From assembly GCA_030168595.1 (NCBI GenBank), contig CP115556.1, positions 1,364,001 through 1,428,000 of the forward strand: a DNA stretch of 64,000 bases, written 5' to 3'. How positions within the stretch are numbered: position 1 is the stretch's first letter; each line of letters opens with the position of its first letter. The DNA comes from Methanomassiliicoccales archaeon LGM-DZ1. Lineage in GTDB: Archaea > Thermoplasmatota > Thermoplasmata > Methanomassiliicoccales > Methanomethylophilaceae. Positions 16,239-25,357 of this stretch are shown piece by piece. Below the pieces are notes generated by a model. That model ran no database searches. It saw only the letters and a program-made list of their open reading frames with translations, and had not been told where the DNA came from. The translations under genes were made by a program, and so were the position numbers.

Positions 16239-16909
16239 CCGTAAAGGAGTTCAAGGACCTTCCGGGATTCTCCGACAAGAACACTGAAGAGCTCTCGTCG
16301 ATCGGGATCACCACCGTTGACCAGCTGAAGGATGCTGTCAGCGACGAAGAGAAGTCCAAGGAGATCATCAAGGCGCTCACCGGCGTCGGCCCCAAGACCA
16401 TCGAGAAATGGCAGGCCGCGTTCGCCGGCGAGGAAGTCAAGGCCCCCGCGAAGAAGGAGGCCAAGGAAGAAGAGGCCGCAGAGGTCGTGGAGGCAAATGC
16501 CTACGCGGTCCAGCCCAAGCCCGAGCTCGACGACGAGACCGTCGAGGCGCTCGCGCAGAGGGCCGTCATCAGCGGCAAGCGCCCTGCTTTCAAGAGGCAG
16601 GAGTGGTACAGATACAAGATGCTCGGCGAGATGTGGAGGAAGCCCCGCGGAATCCACTCCAAGATGCGCAGGAGGTTCAAGAAGCGCCCTGCGATGGTGG
16701 AGATCGGCTACCGCGGACCCGCCAAGGCCAGGGACCTCCATCCCTCGGGATTCGAAGAGGTCATGGTCTACAACGCCGAGGACCTCGAGAAGATCGATCC
16801 CAAGAAGCAGGCAGCCCGCATCGGAAGGACCGTCGGAACGAAGAAGAGGGTCGCGATCGAGGACCGTGCCAAAGAGCTCGGTATCCGCGTCCTAAACAGG
16901 ATGGTGTGA
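16235..16909 (+). CDS. rpl32e: 50S ribosomal protein eL32 with N-terminal helix-hairpin-helix extension
   Basis: 224 residues. The C-terminal half (from about 105) is eL32: KRPAFKRQEWYRYKMLGEMW, KPRGIHSKMRRRFKKRP, then GYRGPAKARDLHPSG. The first 60 residues form a helix-hairpin-helix-type domain (LSSIGITTVDQLKDAVSDEE, TGVGPKTIEKW), joined by a Lys/Glu/Ala-rich linker. Such extensions occur in several euryarchaeal eL32 proteins. The start overlaps the uL6 stop (ATGA). Confidence 0.94.
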   Translation: MTVKEFKDLPGFSDKNTEELSSIGITTVDQLKDAVSDEEKSKEIIKALTGVGPKTIEKWQAAFAGEEVKAPAKKEAKEEEAAEVVEANAYAVQPKPELDDETVEALAQRAVISGKRPAFKRQEWYRYKMLGEMWRKPRGIHSKMRRRFKKRPAMVEIGYRGPAKARDLHPSGFEEVMVYNAEDLEKIDPKKQAARIGRTVGTKKRVAIEDRAKELGIRVLNRMV

Positions 16910-16912
16910 TCA

Positions 16913-17371
16913 ATGGCAGACCTTAGCAACCAGAAGAGGCTTGCCGCCGAGATACTCAAGTGCGGCATCCACAGGGTCTGGATCGACCCCGAGAAGGAGG
17001 ACGACGTCGCCGAGTGCATCACCCGCTCCGACATCCGCACCGCTATCGCGTCCGGCACCATCAAGGCCAAGCCCAAGGAGGGTACCTCCAGGGGCAGGAT
17101 AAGGCACGCCCAGGCCCAGAAGGCCAAAGGCAAGAAGAAGGGGCCCGGAAGCACGAAGGGAACCCACAATGCGAGGGCGCCCCACAAGAAGGTCTGGATC
17201 CAGACCATCAGGCCCATCCGCGACGAGCTCAAGCAGCTCAGGGCAGATGGCAAGATCACCCCGTCCGTCTACAGGCTTTACTACAGGAGGGCCAAGGGAG
17301 GAGTCTACACTTCCCGCAGGAACCTCAGGCAGCATATGGTCATCGACGGCAATCTGAAGGAGGAGAACTGA
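16913..17371 (+). CDS. rpl19e: 50S ribosomal protein eL19
   Basis: 152-residue eL19. LSNQKRLAAEILKCGIHRVW and the basic stretch GTSRGRIRHAQAQKAKGKKK are typical. It forms intersubunit contacts in archaeal and eukaryotic ribosomes. Confidence 0.95.
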   Translation: MADLSNQKRLAAEILKCGIHRVWIDPEKEDDVAECITRSDIRTAIASGTIKAKPKEGTSRGRIRHAQAQKAKGKKKGPGSTKGTHNARAPHKKVWIQTIRPIRDELKQLRADGKITPSVYRLYYRRAKGGVYTSRRNLRQHMVIDGNLKEEN

Positions 17372-17871
17372 TGGCAACCGGACCTAGATACAACGTGGCG
17401 TTCCGCCGCAGAAGAGAGGGCCGCACCAACTACTACACCCGCCGCAAGCTCCTCGCGAGCCATGAGACCCGTGCAGTCGTCAGGAGGTCCAACAAGAACA
17501 TCACCGTTCAGTTCGCTGACTTCACGATGACCGGTGACAAGATCATCGCAGCCGCCGACACCAAGCAGTTCAAGGCCCTCGGATGGGAGCACTCCTGCTC
17601 CTCCATCCCCGCCGCCTACCTCGTCGGGTACGCTGCCGGCCTGAAGGCCAAGAAGGCCGGCGTCGAGTACGCAGTGCTCGATCTCGGCATGCAGAACCCC
17701 CAGCACGGCGGAGTCCTCTTCGCCGTCGCGAAGGGAATCATCGATGCGGGAGTCGAGGTCCCCGCCTCCGAGGACGTGTTCCCCGATGAGGACAGGATCA
17801 ACGGAAAGCACATCGACGACAAGATCGAAGCGGATGTAGCAAGCATGAAACAGAAACTGGAGGCTGAGTGA
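17371..17871 (+). CDS. rpl18: 50S ribosomal protein uL18
   Basis: 166-residue uL18, a 5S rRNA binder. It begins MATGPRYNVAFRRRREGRTN and contains TRRKLLASHETRAVVRRSNK. Its start codon shares one base with the eL19 stop (TGATG). Confidence 0.95.
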   Translation: MATGPRYNVAFRRRREGRTNYYTRRKLLASHETRAVVRRSNKNITVQFADFTMTGDKIIAAADTKQFKALGWEHSCSSIPAAYLVGYAAGLKAKKAGVEYAVLDLGMQNPQHGGVLFAVAKGIIDAGVEVPASEDVFPDEDRINGKHIDDKIEADVASMKQKLEAE

Positions 17872-17872
17872 A

Positions 17873-18565
17873 ATGGTCGACTGGATACCCAAGACCAGGC
17901 TGGGACATATGGTCCTAAACGGCGAGATCACGACCATGAGCGACGCCCTTGCCACCAAGCTGCCTCTCCGCGAGGCCGAGATCGTCGATATCCTGCTCCC
18001 CGACCTCCAGGACGAGGTCATCGACATGAACATGGTCCAGAGGATGACCGACTCCGGAAGGAGGGTCAGGTTCGCTGTGACCTGCATCGTCGGCAACGGC
18101 GACGGGTTCATCGGAATGGGCAGGGCCAAAGGGAAAGAGGTCGGGCCTACCATCAAGAAGGCCATCGACAACGCCAAGCTGAACATCATCGAGATCAAGA
18201 GGGGCTGCGGGTCCTGGGAATGCGGATGCGGAACCGTTCACTCGCTGCCTTTCGAGGTCATCGGACGCTCCGGCTCCGTCACCGTCTACCTCCGCCCCGC
18301 TCCCCGCGGTATCGGACTGGCCGTCGGCGACGTGGCCAAGAGCCTGCTCACCATCGCCGGTGTCCACGACTCCTGGGGATTCGCCACCGGCAACACCAAG
18401 ACCAAGGTCAACTACTGCATGGCGACCTTCGACGCTCTCCGCCAGACCGCGAAGATCAGGGTCACCGAGCAGCAGGCTGAGAAGCTCAAGATCGCTTCCG
18501 GCCCCATCGGGATCGCCAACAGCGACAGCACCCAGGCCGGAGACGGCGACTACAGGGAGGAGTGA
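17873..18565 (+). CDS. rps5: 30S ribosomal protein uS5
   Basis: 230-residue archaeal uS5, important for decoding accuracy. GNGDGFIGMGRAKGKEVGPT and RPAPRGIGLAVGDVAKSLLT are family hallmarks. The start is one base after the uL18 stop. Confidence 0.96.
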   Translation: MVDWIPKTRLGHMVLNGEITTMSDALATKLPLREAEIVDILLPDLQDEVIDMNMVQRMTDSGRRVRFAVTCIVGNGDGFIGMGRAKGKEVGPTIKKAIDNAKLNIIEIKRGCGSWECGCGTVHSLPFEVIGRSGSVTVYLRPAPRGIGLAVGDVAKSLLTIAGVHDSWGFATGNTKTKVNYCMATFDALRQTAKIRVTEQQAEKLKIASGPIGIANSDSTQAGDGDYREE

Positions 18566-18567
18566 AG

Positions 18568-19032
18568 ATGGCATACATCGTTATCCGTGTGGTCGGGACT
18601 GTCAGCGTTCCACGCGACATCAAGGAGACTATGAGGCTGATGGGCCTTAACAGGGTCAACCATGCCGTCATTGTCCCCGAGACCGACAGCTACAAAGGGA
18701 TGCTGTACAAGATCAAGGACTTCTGCACCTTCGGCAAGGCCGATGCCGAGACCATCGCCGCCCTCCTCAGGGAGCGCGGGATGATCGCCGGCGACGTCGC
18801 CCTGACCGACGACTACGTGAAGGAGAAGACCGAGTTCGCCACCATCGACGACCTCGCCAAGGCTGTCGCCGCCGATGAGTACAAGCTCAAGGATGTCGAG
18901 GGCCTCAAGCCTGTCATCCGCCTCCACCCTCCCATCGGAGGATACGAGGGCAACAAGCGCTCCGTCCAGAACGGCGGGGCCCTGGGCGACAGGAAAGAGA
19001 AGATCAACGACCTCGTCAAGAGGATGCTCTGA
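18568..19032 (+). CDS. rpl30: 50S ribosomal protein uL30
   Basis: 154-residue archaeal uL30, longer than the bacterial form. IVIRVVGTVSVPRDIKETMR and LNRVNHAVIVPETDSYKGML match. ATG 18568 is chosen over GTG 18562. Confidence 0.94.
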   Translation: MAYIVIRVVGTVSVPRDIKETMRLMGLNRVNHAVIVPETDSYKGMLYKIKDFCTFGKADAETIAALLRERGMIAGDVALTDDYVKEKTEFATIDDLAKAVAADEYKLKDVEGLKPVIRLHPPIGGYEGNKRSVQNGGALGDRKEKINDLVKRML

Positions 19033-19041
19033 GGTGGAATA

Positions 19042-19464
19042 ATGCCCAGCAGGACAAAGAAATTCAGAGGTCTCAGGACCCACGGCCGCGGCAAGAAATC
19101 CGGCCGCGGCGCCGGTATCATCGGCGGCCGCGGTAACGCGGGCATCGGGAAGACCGGTAAGATCTGGATGCTCAAATACGACAGGGATCACTTCGGACGC
19201 CACGGCTTCAAGAGGCCGCAGTCCGTCGTGAAGGCGAACAGCACGATCAACGTCTCCGAGCTCAAGAAGTGCATGGACACGTTCATCGCGCAGGGCTTCG
19301 CCAAGAAGGATGGGGAGAAATACACCGTCAACCTCACCGACGCGCACATCGACAAGCTCCTGGGAAGCGGCAACATCGACATCGCTGTCGATGTGACCGT
19401 TGCAGAGGCGTCCGCCAAGGCCAAAGAGAAGATCGAGGCCGCCGGCGGCAGCATCGCCGAGTGA
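19042..19464 (+). CDS. rpl15: 50S ribosomal protein uL15
   Basis: 140-residue uL15. The Gly/Arg-rich N-terminal half (HGRGKKSGRGAGIIGGRGNA) threads through 23S rRNA; HFGRHGFKRPQSV follows. It closes the ribosomal protein run before secY. Confidence 0.95.
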   Translation: MPSRTKKFRGLRTHGRGKKSGRGAGIIGGRGNAGIGKTGKIWMLKYDRDHFGRHGFKRPQSVVKANSTINVSELKKCMDTFIAQGFAKKDGEKYTVNLTDAHIDKLLGSGNIDIAVDVTVAEASAKAKEKIEAAGGSIAE

Positions 19465-19483
19465 TACGGGGTGTGTTGTCCCA

Positions 19484-21025
19484 ATGGATGATGAACAACC
19501 GAGCCTGCTCTACAAGGTGAAACCCCTTGGGGACAGGCTCCCCGCCGTCAAACGTCCTGAGGGCCATGTGGCCTTCAGGACCAAGATGATGTGGGTCATT
19601 GTCATCCTGGTCCTTTACTTCGTGATGTCCAACGTCTATATCTGGGGGCTCGATCAGACCGAGTCCCTGGATATATTCGCGCAGTACAGGACCATCATGG
19701 CCGGAGCCTCGGGAACCATCCTGCAGCTCGGTATCGGCCCCATCGTCACTGCATCCATCATAATGCAGCTTTTCGTTGGTGCCAAGATCATCAAATTGGA
19801 CCTAAGCAACAAAAAGGACAAGGCATGCTATCAGTCGGTCCTGAAGCTCCTTGTCATCATCATGATCTTCGTGGAGGCCATCCCGCAGGTCTACGGATAT
19901 CTCGTCCCTTCGGACACGTTCGTGGACATGTTCGGGAGCGCGGGCTCCAAGCTCATGATCATACTACAGCTCTTCGTCGGCTCCTATCTCATATTCCTCT
20001 TCGATGAGGTGATATCCAAATGGGGCATCGGGAGCGGCATATCGCTGTTCATCGCCGCAGGCGTAGCACAGGCGATATTCACCGGAACGCTCAACTGGTA
20101 CGCTGTCGACGACAGCGCGGCGACGTCGCTGAGCAACCCGCCCGCGGGAACCATTCCCAAGGCGATCTACGTGCTGATGAACACGAACTCGTCCGACATG
20201 ATGAACGGCGGGTATGAGACGATATTCCTGGGCCAGCCGAACCCCATGGTGGCGCTGGTCGGTACCGTCGTGATATTCCTGGTCGTCGTGTACCTGGAGT
20301 CGAGCCGCATAGAACTGCCCATATCGCACGGCAATGCGAGGGGTGCCAGAGGCAAGTACCCTATCAAGCTGATGTACTCGAGCAACATCCCGGTCATCCT
20401 GATGTCCGCCCTGCTGGCGAACATAAGCATGATCTGCCTGCTGTTCTACACCAACGGCTTCCTCAGCAGCATACCCTTCCTCGGTGCCAACGACTCCATC
20501 GGATACTATGAGTCCGGGAGCACCACTGCATCCGCAGGTATGGCATGGTATCTGTCGACGCCGCAGGGTCTGACCGATTGGCTGCTGCCGATCCTGAATC
20601 CGTCCAGCTACGGCAACGGGCACTCAGTGCTGCAGAACCTGTGCCATGTGGGCATCTACGTGGGCGTGATGGTCCTGGGTTCCATAATGTTCGCCAAGTT
20701 CTGGGTGGAGACCACCAACCTCGGTTCCGAGTCCGTGGCCAAGAACATCCAGAGGAGCGGCATGCAGATCCCCGGATTCAGGCGCGAGCCGCGTGTCCTC
20801 AAGAGGGTGCTGGACAGGTACATCCCTACCATCACCGTACTCTCGGGAGCGCTCGTAGGTCTCCTGGCGGCCGTGGCCGATATGATCGGCACCGTCGGCA
20901 ACGCGACCGGTACAGGTCTGCTGCTGACCGTCGGTATCATCATCAGGTTCTACGAGGCGCTGGGCCGCGAGCAGATGATGGAGATGAACCCCATGATGAG
21001 AGGGTTCTTCGGATCGGAGGATTGA
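19484..21025 (+). CDS. secY: Preprotein translocase subunit SecY
   Basis: 513-residue channel subunit of the Sec translocon (Sec61 alpha homologue) with about ten membrane helices. ASGTILQLGIGPIVTASIIM, the GIGSGISLFIAAGV helix, LPISHGNARGARGKYPIKLM (the cytosolic loop that binds the ribosome) and YIPTITVLSGALVGLLAAVA are diagnostic. The start ATG at 19484 gives MDDEQPSLLYKVKPLGDRLP. In many archaea adkA follows secY; here it is missing and an unrelated-type Adk sits at 40608. Confidence 0.97.
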   Translation: MDDEQPSLLYKVKPLGDRLPAVKRPEGHVAFRTKMMWVIVILVLYFVMSNVYIWGLDQTESLDIFAQYRTIMAGASGTILQLGIGPIVTASIIMQLFVGAKIIKLDLSNKKDKACYQSVLKLLVIIMIFVEAIPQVYGYLVPSDTFVDMFGSAGSKLMIILQLFVGSYLIFLFDEVISKWGIGSGISLFIAAGVAQAIFTGTLNWYAVDDSAATSLSNPPAGTIPKAIYVLMNTNSSDMMNGGYETIFLGQPNPMVALVGTVVIFLVVVYLESSRIELPISHGNARGARGKYPIKLMYSSNIPVILMSALLANISMICLLFYTNGFLSSIPFLGANDSIGYYESGSTTASAGMAWYLSTPQGLTDWLLPILNPSSYGNGHSVLQNLCHVGIYVGVMVLGSIMFAKFWVETTNLGSESVAKNIQRSGMQIPGFRREPRVLKRVLDRYIPTITVLSGALVGLLAAVADMIGTVGNATGTGLLLTVGIIIRFYEALGREQMMEMNPMMRGFFGSED

Positions 21026-21030
21026 GGTAA

Positions 21031-21708
21031 ATGGCGAACCCTGGAAGCCCTGAGCAGATGCGTCAGATGCAGCAGGACATGCCGCAGATGCCGAAAGGCA
21101 CCATGCTGGCTATGATGTTCACGCTGCTGATCATGATGGTCGTCGTGCAGTTCAGGTCAGCGATCGGCGAGGCCCTGGACGTGGTGTTCAGCGTCATCGA
21201 TTTCGACGGGAAGTACCCCGTCCTCACCCTGGTGCTGGGAGGGCTCATTATGATCACCCTCTCCACCACCATCAGGGCGGCGCTCTCGCACCCCATCGAG
21301 CAGGCGAAGAACCAGCATATCCAGTCCGAGTTCAACTCCGAGCTGAGGAAGGCCAGGCTGGAGAACAACCTCTACAAGATGAAGAAGCTCACCGAGGAGC
21401 AGCCCAAGATCATGGCCGGGTCGATGCAGCAGAGCACCGACATGATGAAGGTCATGCCGATCACCATGCTGGTCGTCATCCCCATCTATGCCTGGGTCTG
21501 GTTCTTCGTGAACAACACCGTTCCCGATGACCTCATCGACATAGTCATGCCGTGGGGGACCGCCAACCTTCTTGACTACATCTGGTTCATGCCGATCTGG
21601 ATCATCGTCTACACGCTGATCAGCCTGCCCATCGGGCAGCTCGAGAACAAGGCTGTGACCTACATACTCCTGAAGAGGCGCCTGAGACAGCTGGAGTCTG
21701 AAGAATGA
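21031..21708 (+). CDS. EMC3/TMCO1-like membrane insertase (DUF106)
   Basis: 225-residue membrane protein of the archaeal DUF106 family, which is related to YidC/Oxa1, EMC3 and TMCO1. There are three clear membrane segments (about 27-45, 60-78 and 150-172), with a charged Lys/Glu-rich cytosolic coiled section between the second and third (EFNSELRKARLENNLYKMKK), the expected topology. Location five bases after secY fits a role in membrane protein insertion. The following cmk-cbf5 frame overlaps its stop. Confidence 0.88.
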   Translation: MANPGSPEQMRQMQQDMPQMPKGTMLAMMFTLLIMMVVVQFRSAIGEALDVVFSVIDFDGKYPVLTLVLGGLIMITLSTTIRAALSHPIEQAKNQHIQSEFNSELRKARLENNLYKMKKLTEEQPKIMAGSMQQSTDMMKVMPITMLVVIPIYAWVWFFVNNTVPDDLIDIVMPWGTANLLDYIWFMPIWIIVYTLISLPIGQLENKAVTYILLKRRLRQLESEE

Positions 21709-23231
21709 GGATAACCATCAGCGGTCCTCCCGGTTCCGGGAAGACCACTCTCTGCGGCATGCTGTCCGAGGCCCTCGGCCTCAGGGCGGTCGTCTTCGGC
21801 CAGGTCTTCAGGCAGATGGCCGCGGAGAAGGGGATGACGCTGGGGGAGTTCGGGGCCCTGGCAGAGAAAGATCCCTCTATAGACGCGGGCATCGACGAGC
21901 GCATCGTCGAGACGGCCCGTGCCAACCCCGACATCATTCTGGAATCCCGCCTTTCCGCATACATGCTCACGCGCAACGGCATCCCGGCGTTCCGCATCTA
22001 TCTAGATGCGAGCCCCGAGGTCCGCATGTCGCGCATAGGGGTGCGCGAGGACAAGGACATGGGGACCGCGGTGCAGGAGACCATCGACCGTCAGAAGTCG
22101 GAGGCCACCCGCTACATGAAGTATTATAACATCGACATCGGGGACAAGAGCGTCTACGACCTCATCCTCGATACCGCCGAGTACACTCCTGAGCAGGAGC
22201 TCGGGATCATTCTCGACGCTATCAGGGCCCGCGAGGGCGCCCGAGATATGCTGGTCAAGGATGCGAAAGCGATCCCGGACAAATGGGGCAAGCGCCCGTC
22301 CGACCGGACCATAGGTGAGCTTCTGGAAGCAGGCGTCATCGCCCTCGACAAGCCGCGCGGGCCGACATCCCATCAGGCCACCGCCTGGGCGAGATCGGCT
22401 CTCCACTGCGAGAAGATCGGCCACGGCGGCACCCTGGACCCTTATGTTTCCGGCATACTCCCTATCTGCACCGGCAAGGCCGTCCGCCTGACGGACGTGG
22501 TCCTCTCATCGGACAAGGAGTACGTGTGCCTCATGAGGCTCCACGCGGACCGCCCCGAGGCGGAGATCCGCAGGGTCATGTCGAAGTTCGTCGGCAGGAT
22601 ATACCAGCTTCCGCCGGTCAGGAGCGCTGTCAAGAGGCAGCTCCGCATCAGGAATGTGAAGGAGCTGGAGGTCCTGGATATCAAAGGAAGGGATGTGCTG
22701 TTCCGCATCTCCTGCGACGCCGGGACATACGTCCGCACCCTGTGCACCGACATCGGCGACCTGCTGCTGTGCGGGGCATCGATGACCGAGCTCCGGAGGA
22801 CCCGTTCGGGCAGGATGACCGAGGACGGCGCCGCCACCCTCCAGGACCTGACCGACGCGTACATATTCTGGCAGCAGGACGGCCACGGGGAATGGCTCAG
22901 GAGCATCATCAGGCCCATGGAGGTCCTGGTGGACCCGCTCCCGAAGGTCATCGCCAAGGCCACCGCCGTAGACGCGCTGTGCCACGGGGCGGACCTCAGC
23001 GTCAAAGGTGTCCACATGCTCGACCCGGAGATCAGGAAGAACGCGCTGGTCGCCGTCATGACGGCCCGCGGCGAGCTGGTGGCGCTCGGCAAGATGATGC
23101 TCTCCTCCGAGAAGCTCATGGCCGCCGACTCGGGGATAGCCGTGCACATCACCCGTGTGCTGATGGAACCGGGGCATTATCCCAGGATGTGGAAGTACTC
23201 CACCGACCTGGCCGATGTCCCGAAGCAATGA
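21705..23231 (+). CDS. Cytidylate kinase-Cbf5/TruB pseudouridine synthase fusion
   Basis: One unbroken 508-residue frame. Residues 1-178 are an archaeal cytidylate kinase: P-loop SGPPGSGKTTLCGML, the VFGQVFRQMAAEKGM region, SRLSAYM, and the usual ending YDLILDTAEYTPEQELGIIL. Residues from about 183 are Cbf5, the H/ACA-guided pseudouridine synthase: KWGKRPSDRTIGELLEAGVI, LDKPRGPTSHQ, GGTLDPYVSGILPI with catalytic Asp245, then CDAGTYVRTLCTDIGD and a C-terminal PUA domain. In many archaea these are neighbouring genes, often with eL34/eL14 between. An internal ATG at 22248 (codon 182) could start a separate Cbf5. The start overlaps the DUF106 stop (ATGA). Confidence 0.9.
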   Translation: MRITISGPPGSGKTTLCGMLSEALGLRAVVFGQVFRQMAAEKGMTLGEFGALAEKDPSIDAGIDERIVETARANPDIILESRLSAYMLTRNGIPAFRIYLDASPEVRMSRIGVREDKDMGTAVQETIDRQKSEATRYMKYYNIDIGDKSVYDLILDTAEYTPEQELGIILDAIRAREGARDMLVKDAKAIPDKWGKRPSDRTIGELLEAGVIALDKPRGPTSHQATAWARSALHCEKIGHGGTLDPYVSGILPICTGKAVRLTDVVLSSDKEYVCLMRLHADRPEAEIRRVMSKFVGRIYQLPPVRSAVKRQLRIRNVKELEVLDIKGRDVLFRISCDAGTYVRTLCTDIGDLLLCGASMTELRRTRSGRMTEDGAATLQDLTDAYIFWQQDGHGEWLRSIIRPMEVLVDPLPKVIAKATAVDALCHGADLSVKGVHMLDPEIRKNALVAVMTARGELVALGKMMLSSEKLMAADSGIAVHITRVLMEPGHYPRMWKYSTDLADVPKQ

Positions 23232-23321
23232 CCCAGACATCCGTTCAATATATCTCGGGCGCAGGCCGGTCAAGATGCAAATCGGGCAATCCTTTTTACA
23301 TTGGACGGCAATCATGCACCG

Positions 23322-23666
23322 ATGGGAATCTTCTCGAAAAGCGAGACGGTGCTTCAGCTGGACCGCAAGGTCGTCGGAGAGGTCAATCTCCAGAGCGATA
23401 CCGGTACAGGCTATGACAACGTCCTGCATATCCCGTTCGGGGTCAAGAAGGGCCGCAAGGTCCGCGTGTCGGTCGAATCCGACAGGCCCGTCGACGTAGC
23501 GCTGGCATATGGGGATTTCTCCTCAGCCGGCCATAAAGAGGGGATGACCGAGGGCACTCTGGGGCCGTTCGACACCAAGGACTACACCGATATGGCGCTC
23601 TTCCTGGGTGTGTACCCCGGCGACAGGGCCACGGTCTCCGTCAGAGTATGGACGGATAAGAAATGA
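23322..23666 (+). CDS. Conserved hypothetical beta-rich protein
   Basis: 114 residues, no signal peptide or membrane helix. Short alternating strands (KVVGEVNLQSDTGTG, RKVRVSVESDRPVDVALAYG, RATVSVRVWTDKK) suggest a small beta-sandwich. I do not recognise the family. CTTTTTACA about 27 bases upstream of ATG 23322 supports a leaderless start. Its stop overlaps the start of the TAG-containing membrane protein gene (ATGA), so the two proteins probably act together, perhaps this one as a soluble partner. Confidence 0.6.
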   Translation: MGIFSKSETVLQLDRKVVGEVNLQSDTGTGYDNVLHIPFGVKKGRKVRVSVESDRPVDVALAYGDFSSAGHKEGMTEGTLGPFDTKDYTDMALFLGVYPGDRATVSVRVWTDKK

Positions 23667-24796
23667 CAAGGATCGTGAAGGGTAGGAAGGTAAAATACTG
23701 GGAGGATTCGCTCCCCAGCAGCGTCACCGAGCTCAGCTCGTTCGACCGCACTGTGCTGATCCTGTGGGCGCTGAGCCTCCTGGCCAGCCTCGCGGCCCTG
23801 TCGTATTTCATATATGCCAGCACATTCGACAAGTACGTCTCCGTCTAGGTCCTGGCGGCCCCGTTCATCCTAGTCGGCGTCTATTACATGCTGGACAACT
23901 TCCTGCGCGGAAACAAGGCGTACCTGCTCTTCCTGGTGATGGTCGGCATCATCGTGGGAGTGCTGATAGCCATAGATGTCCACAGCTACGGTTCCGTAGC
24001 GCTGTTCATCGCTGAGATAGCCGTGGGGTCCGTGGGAGTGGCGGTCGTCGTGGCCTCCATCCAGAAGCTGATCTTCTTCAGGACCCTGCATTCGGTCAGG
24101 TACATGAACATCAAGGCCAAGCGCAGCCTGGGCGACAGGGTGGTATCGTTCATGTTCAACGTCCCGCCGGACATCGACACCAGGAGGATCGAGCTGACCT
24201 TCAGCAAGAGCTTCAAGTTCCCCTGGAAGGACATGTTCACCACCGCCATGCTCTCCATGGCCGTCGGGCTCTTCGTCTGGATCTATTTCTCCATGAACCC
24301 GGTGGCGTCCGACGACAGCATCACCGATGCATCGCTCTCGGTCTTCACCGTCATCCTCTACGTCCCGATCATCACCATGACCTTCAGCATCTACAAGACC
24401 GTGGATGCCAGGGTCGAGAGTGATTTCGAGCCGTACAGGCTGTACAACGGCGTCGTGGCCACCATCCAGAGGATGGCCCTCCCGGTCCTCGCCGTCCTGC
24501 TGTACGTTTACTACAAGATCGACAATACCGACGATTACAGCTCCGTCCTGCAGTTCATCATAATCTCCGCGGTCGTCATCTTCTTCGTGGTCATGCTGAC
24601 CTCGGCGATCTACTATCGCACCCTTTCCGACGGAGTGGTCGCGGACATCGAGCAGAAGAACAAGATCTTCATCCCTGTCTCCCTCTTCGCCAACCTGAAG
24701 AACGAGAGCCGCAAGGACAAGAAAACCGTCCCCGGGACGCCCGAGAGGGACGAGTCGGACATCAGCAAGCTCGATATCTCTTACAGGTCCGACTGA
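23663..24796 (+). CDS. Polytopic membrane protein with in-frame TAG (candidate pyrrolysine)
   Basis: Read through one TAG at 23846-23848 this is a 377-residue protein with codon 62 as the candidate pyrrolysine; without readthrough it is a 61-residue fragment and an orphan frame. Codons before and after the TAG are in the same frame, and no start codon precedes the downstream part until 23888, inside a membrane helix. Helices are near 29-52, 63-78, 86-104, 109-130, then after a soluble section (about 140-185) near 195-215, 225-245, 270-285 and 295-315, ending in a charged tail. Codon 62 sits in the short loop between the first two helices. Family not recognised. Alternatives are a nonsense mutation or sequence error. 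Confidence 0.7.
23846..23848 (+). other. In-frame TAG, candidate pyrrolysine codon
   Basis: The context is GTC TCC GTC TAG GTC CTG GCG, with uninterrupted hydrophobic coding sequence on the 3' side. Pyrrolysine decoding needs PylS and tRNA-Pyl elsewhere in the genome; none is in this window. Confidence 0.6.
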
Positions 24797-24807
24797 GGCC
24801 TGTTCTC

Positions 24808-24844
24808 TTCCGCCCGGGCCTAAGAAGATCCGGCCCGGGCGGAA
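24808..24844. terminator. Strong bidirectional hairpin between convergent genes
   Basis: A perfect 13-bp inverted repeat (TTCCGCCCGGGCC / GGCCCGGGCGGAA) with an 11-base loop lies between two convergent gene ends, followed by GATTTTATCTTTC on the + strand. Confidence 0.7.
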
Positions 24845-24861
24845 TCATTCGATTTTATCTT

Positions 24862-25341
24862 TCAATCGTCGTAGAAACGGGAGAGGCTCGGGTTGGCGCG
24901 CCCGGGAGCCGCCCATCCGTTGATGATGGGCTTGAAGACCTCCATGGATGACATCCCTTTGGTCTTCCTGAGGCCGATGATCTCGGGCTCATGGCTGTTG
25001 CTGATGATGATCCTGTACTGCTGCTCCGTCTTGTCGACGGTGACGGCCGGCCCTCCGAAGTCCTTCAGGGCCTTCAGGATTACATCGGCCATCAGCTGGA
25101 TGTCCTCGGGAGTGTAGGAATCCGGGACGGTCAGCATGAAGTCGCTCTCCTCGGTCTGCCCGTTGAGCCTGAACTGGACGTCGGCCGCGGACATCAGTTT
25201 CCTGAATTTATCCTCCTTCTCGCCTTCCCCGGCGAGCGCGGTGATCCTCTTCCTGAAGGTTTCGGCGATGTCGAGGTACATGGCCTCCTCGCCAAGGATG
25301 CTGAACATACCGCTCTGATGCGCGAAGCCGTTAATAGGCAT
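24862..25341 (-). CDS. Conserved hypothetical protein
   Basis: About 159 residues, soluble, without signal or membrane segments. Visible parts are a helix with YLDIAETFRKRITALAGEGE, a strand ADVQFRLNGQTEESDFMLTV, and a closing GLRKTKGMSSMEVFKPIING. I do not recognise the family. ATG 25341 lies about 25 bases from an AATTAATATTT element, which fits leaderless expression; ATG 25308 is an alternative. It is divergent from trpS and appears to share that AT-rich element. Confidence 0.6.
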   Translation of the reverse strand: MPINGFAHQSGMFSILGEEAMYLDIAETFRKRITALAGEGEKEDKFRKLMSAADVQFRLNGQTEESDFMLTVPDSYTPEDIQLMADVILKALKDFGGPAVTVDKTEQQYRIIISNSHEPEIIGLRKTKGMSSMEVFKPIINGWAAPGRANPSLSRFYDD

Positions 25342-25357
25342 TCGCACGCCTCAGCGC

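Noticed and set aside
23848-23888. Internal start at 23888 creating two separate genes instead of TAG readthrough
   Set aside because: The Met at 23888 lies inside a transmembrane helix whose first half is encoded between the TAG and this codon, with no ribosome binding site. Readthrough explains the sequence better.
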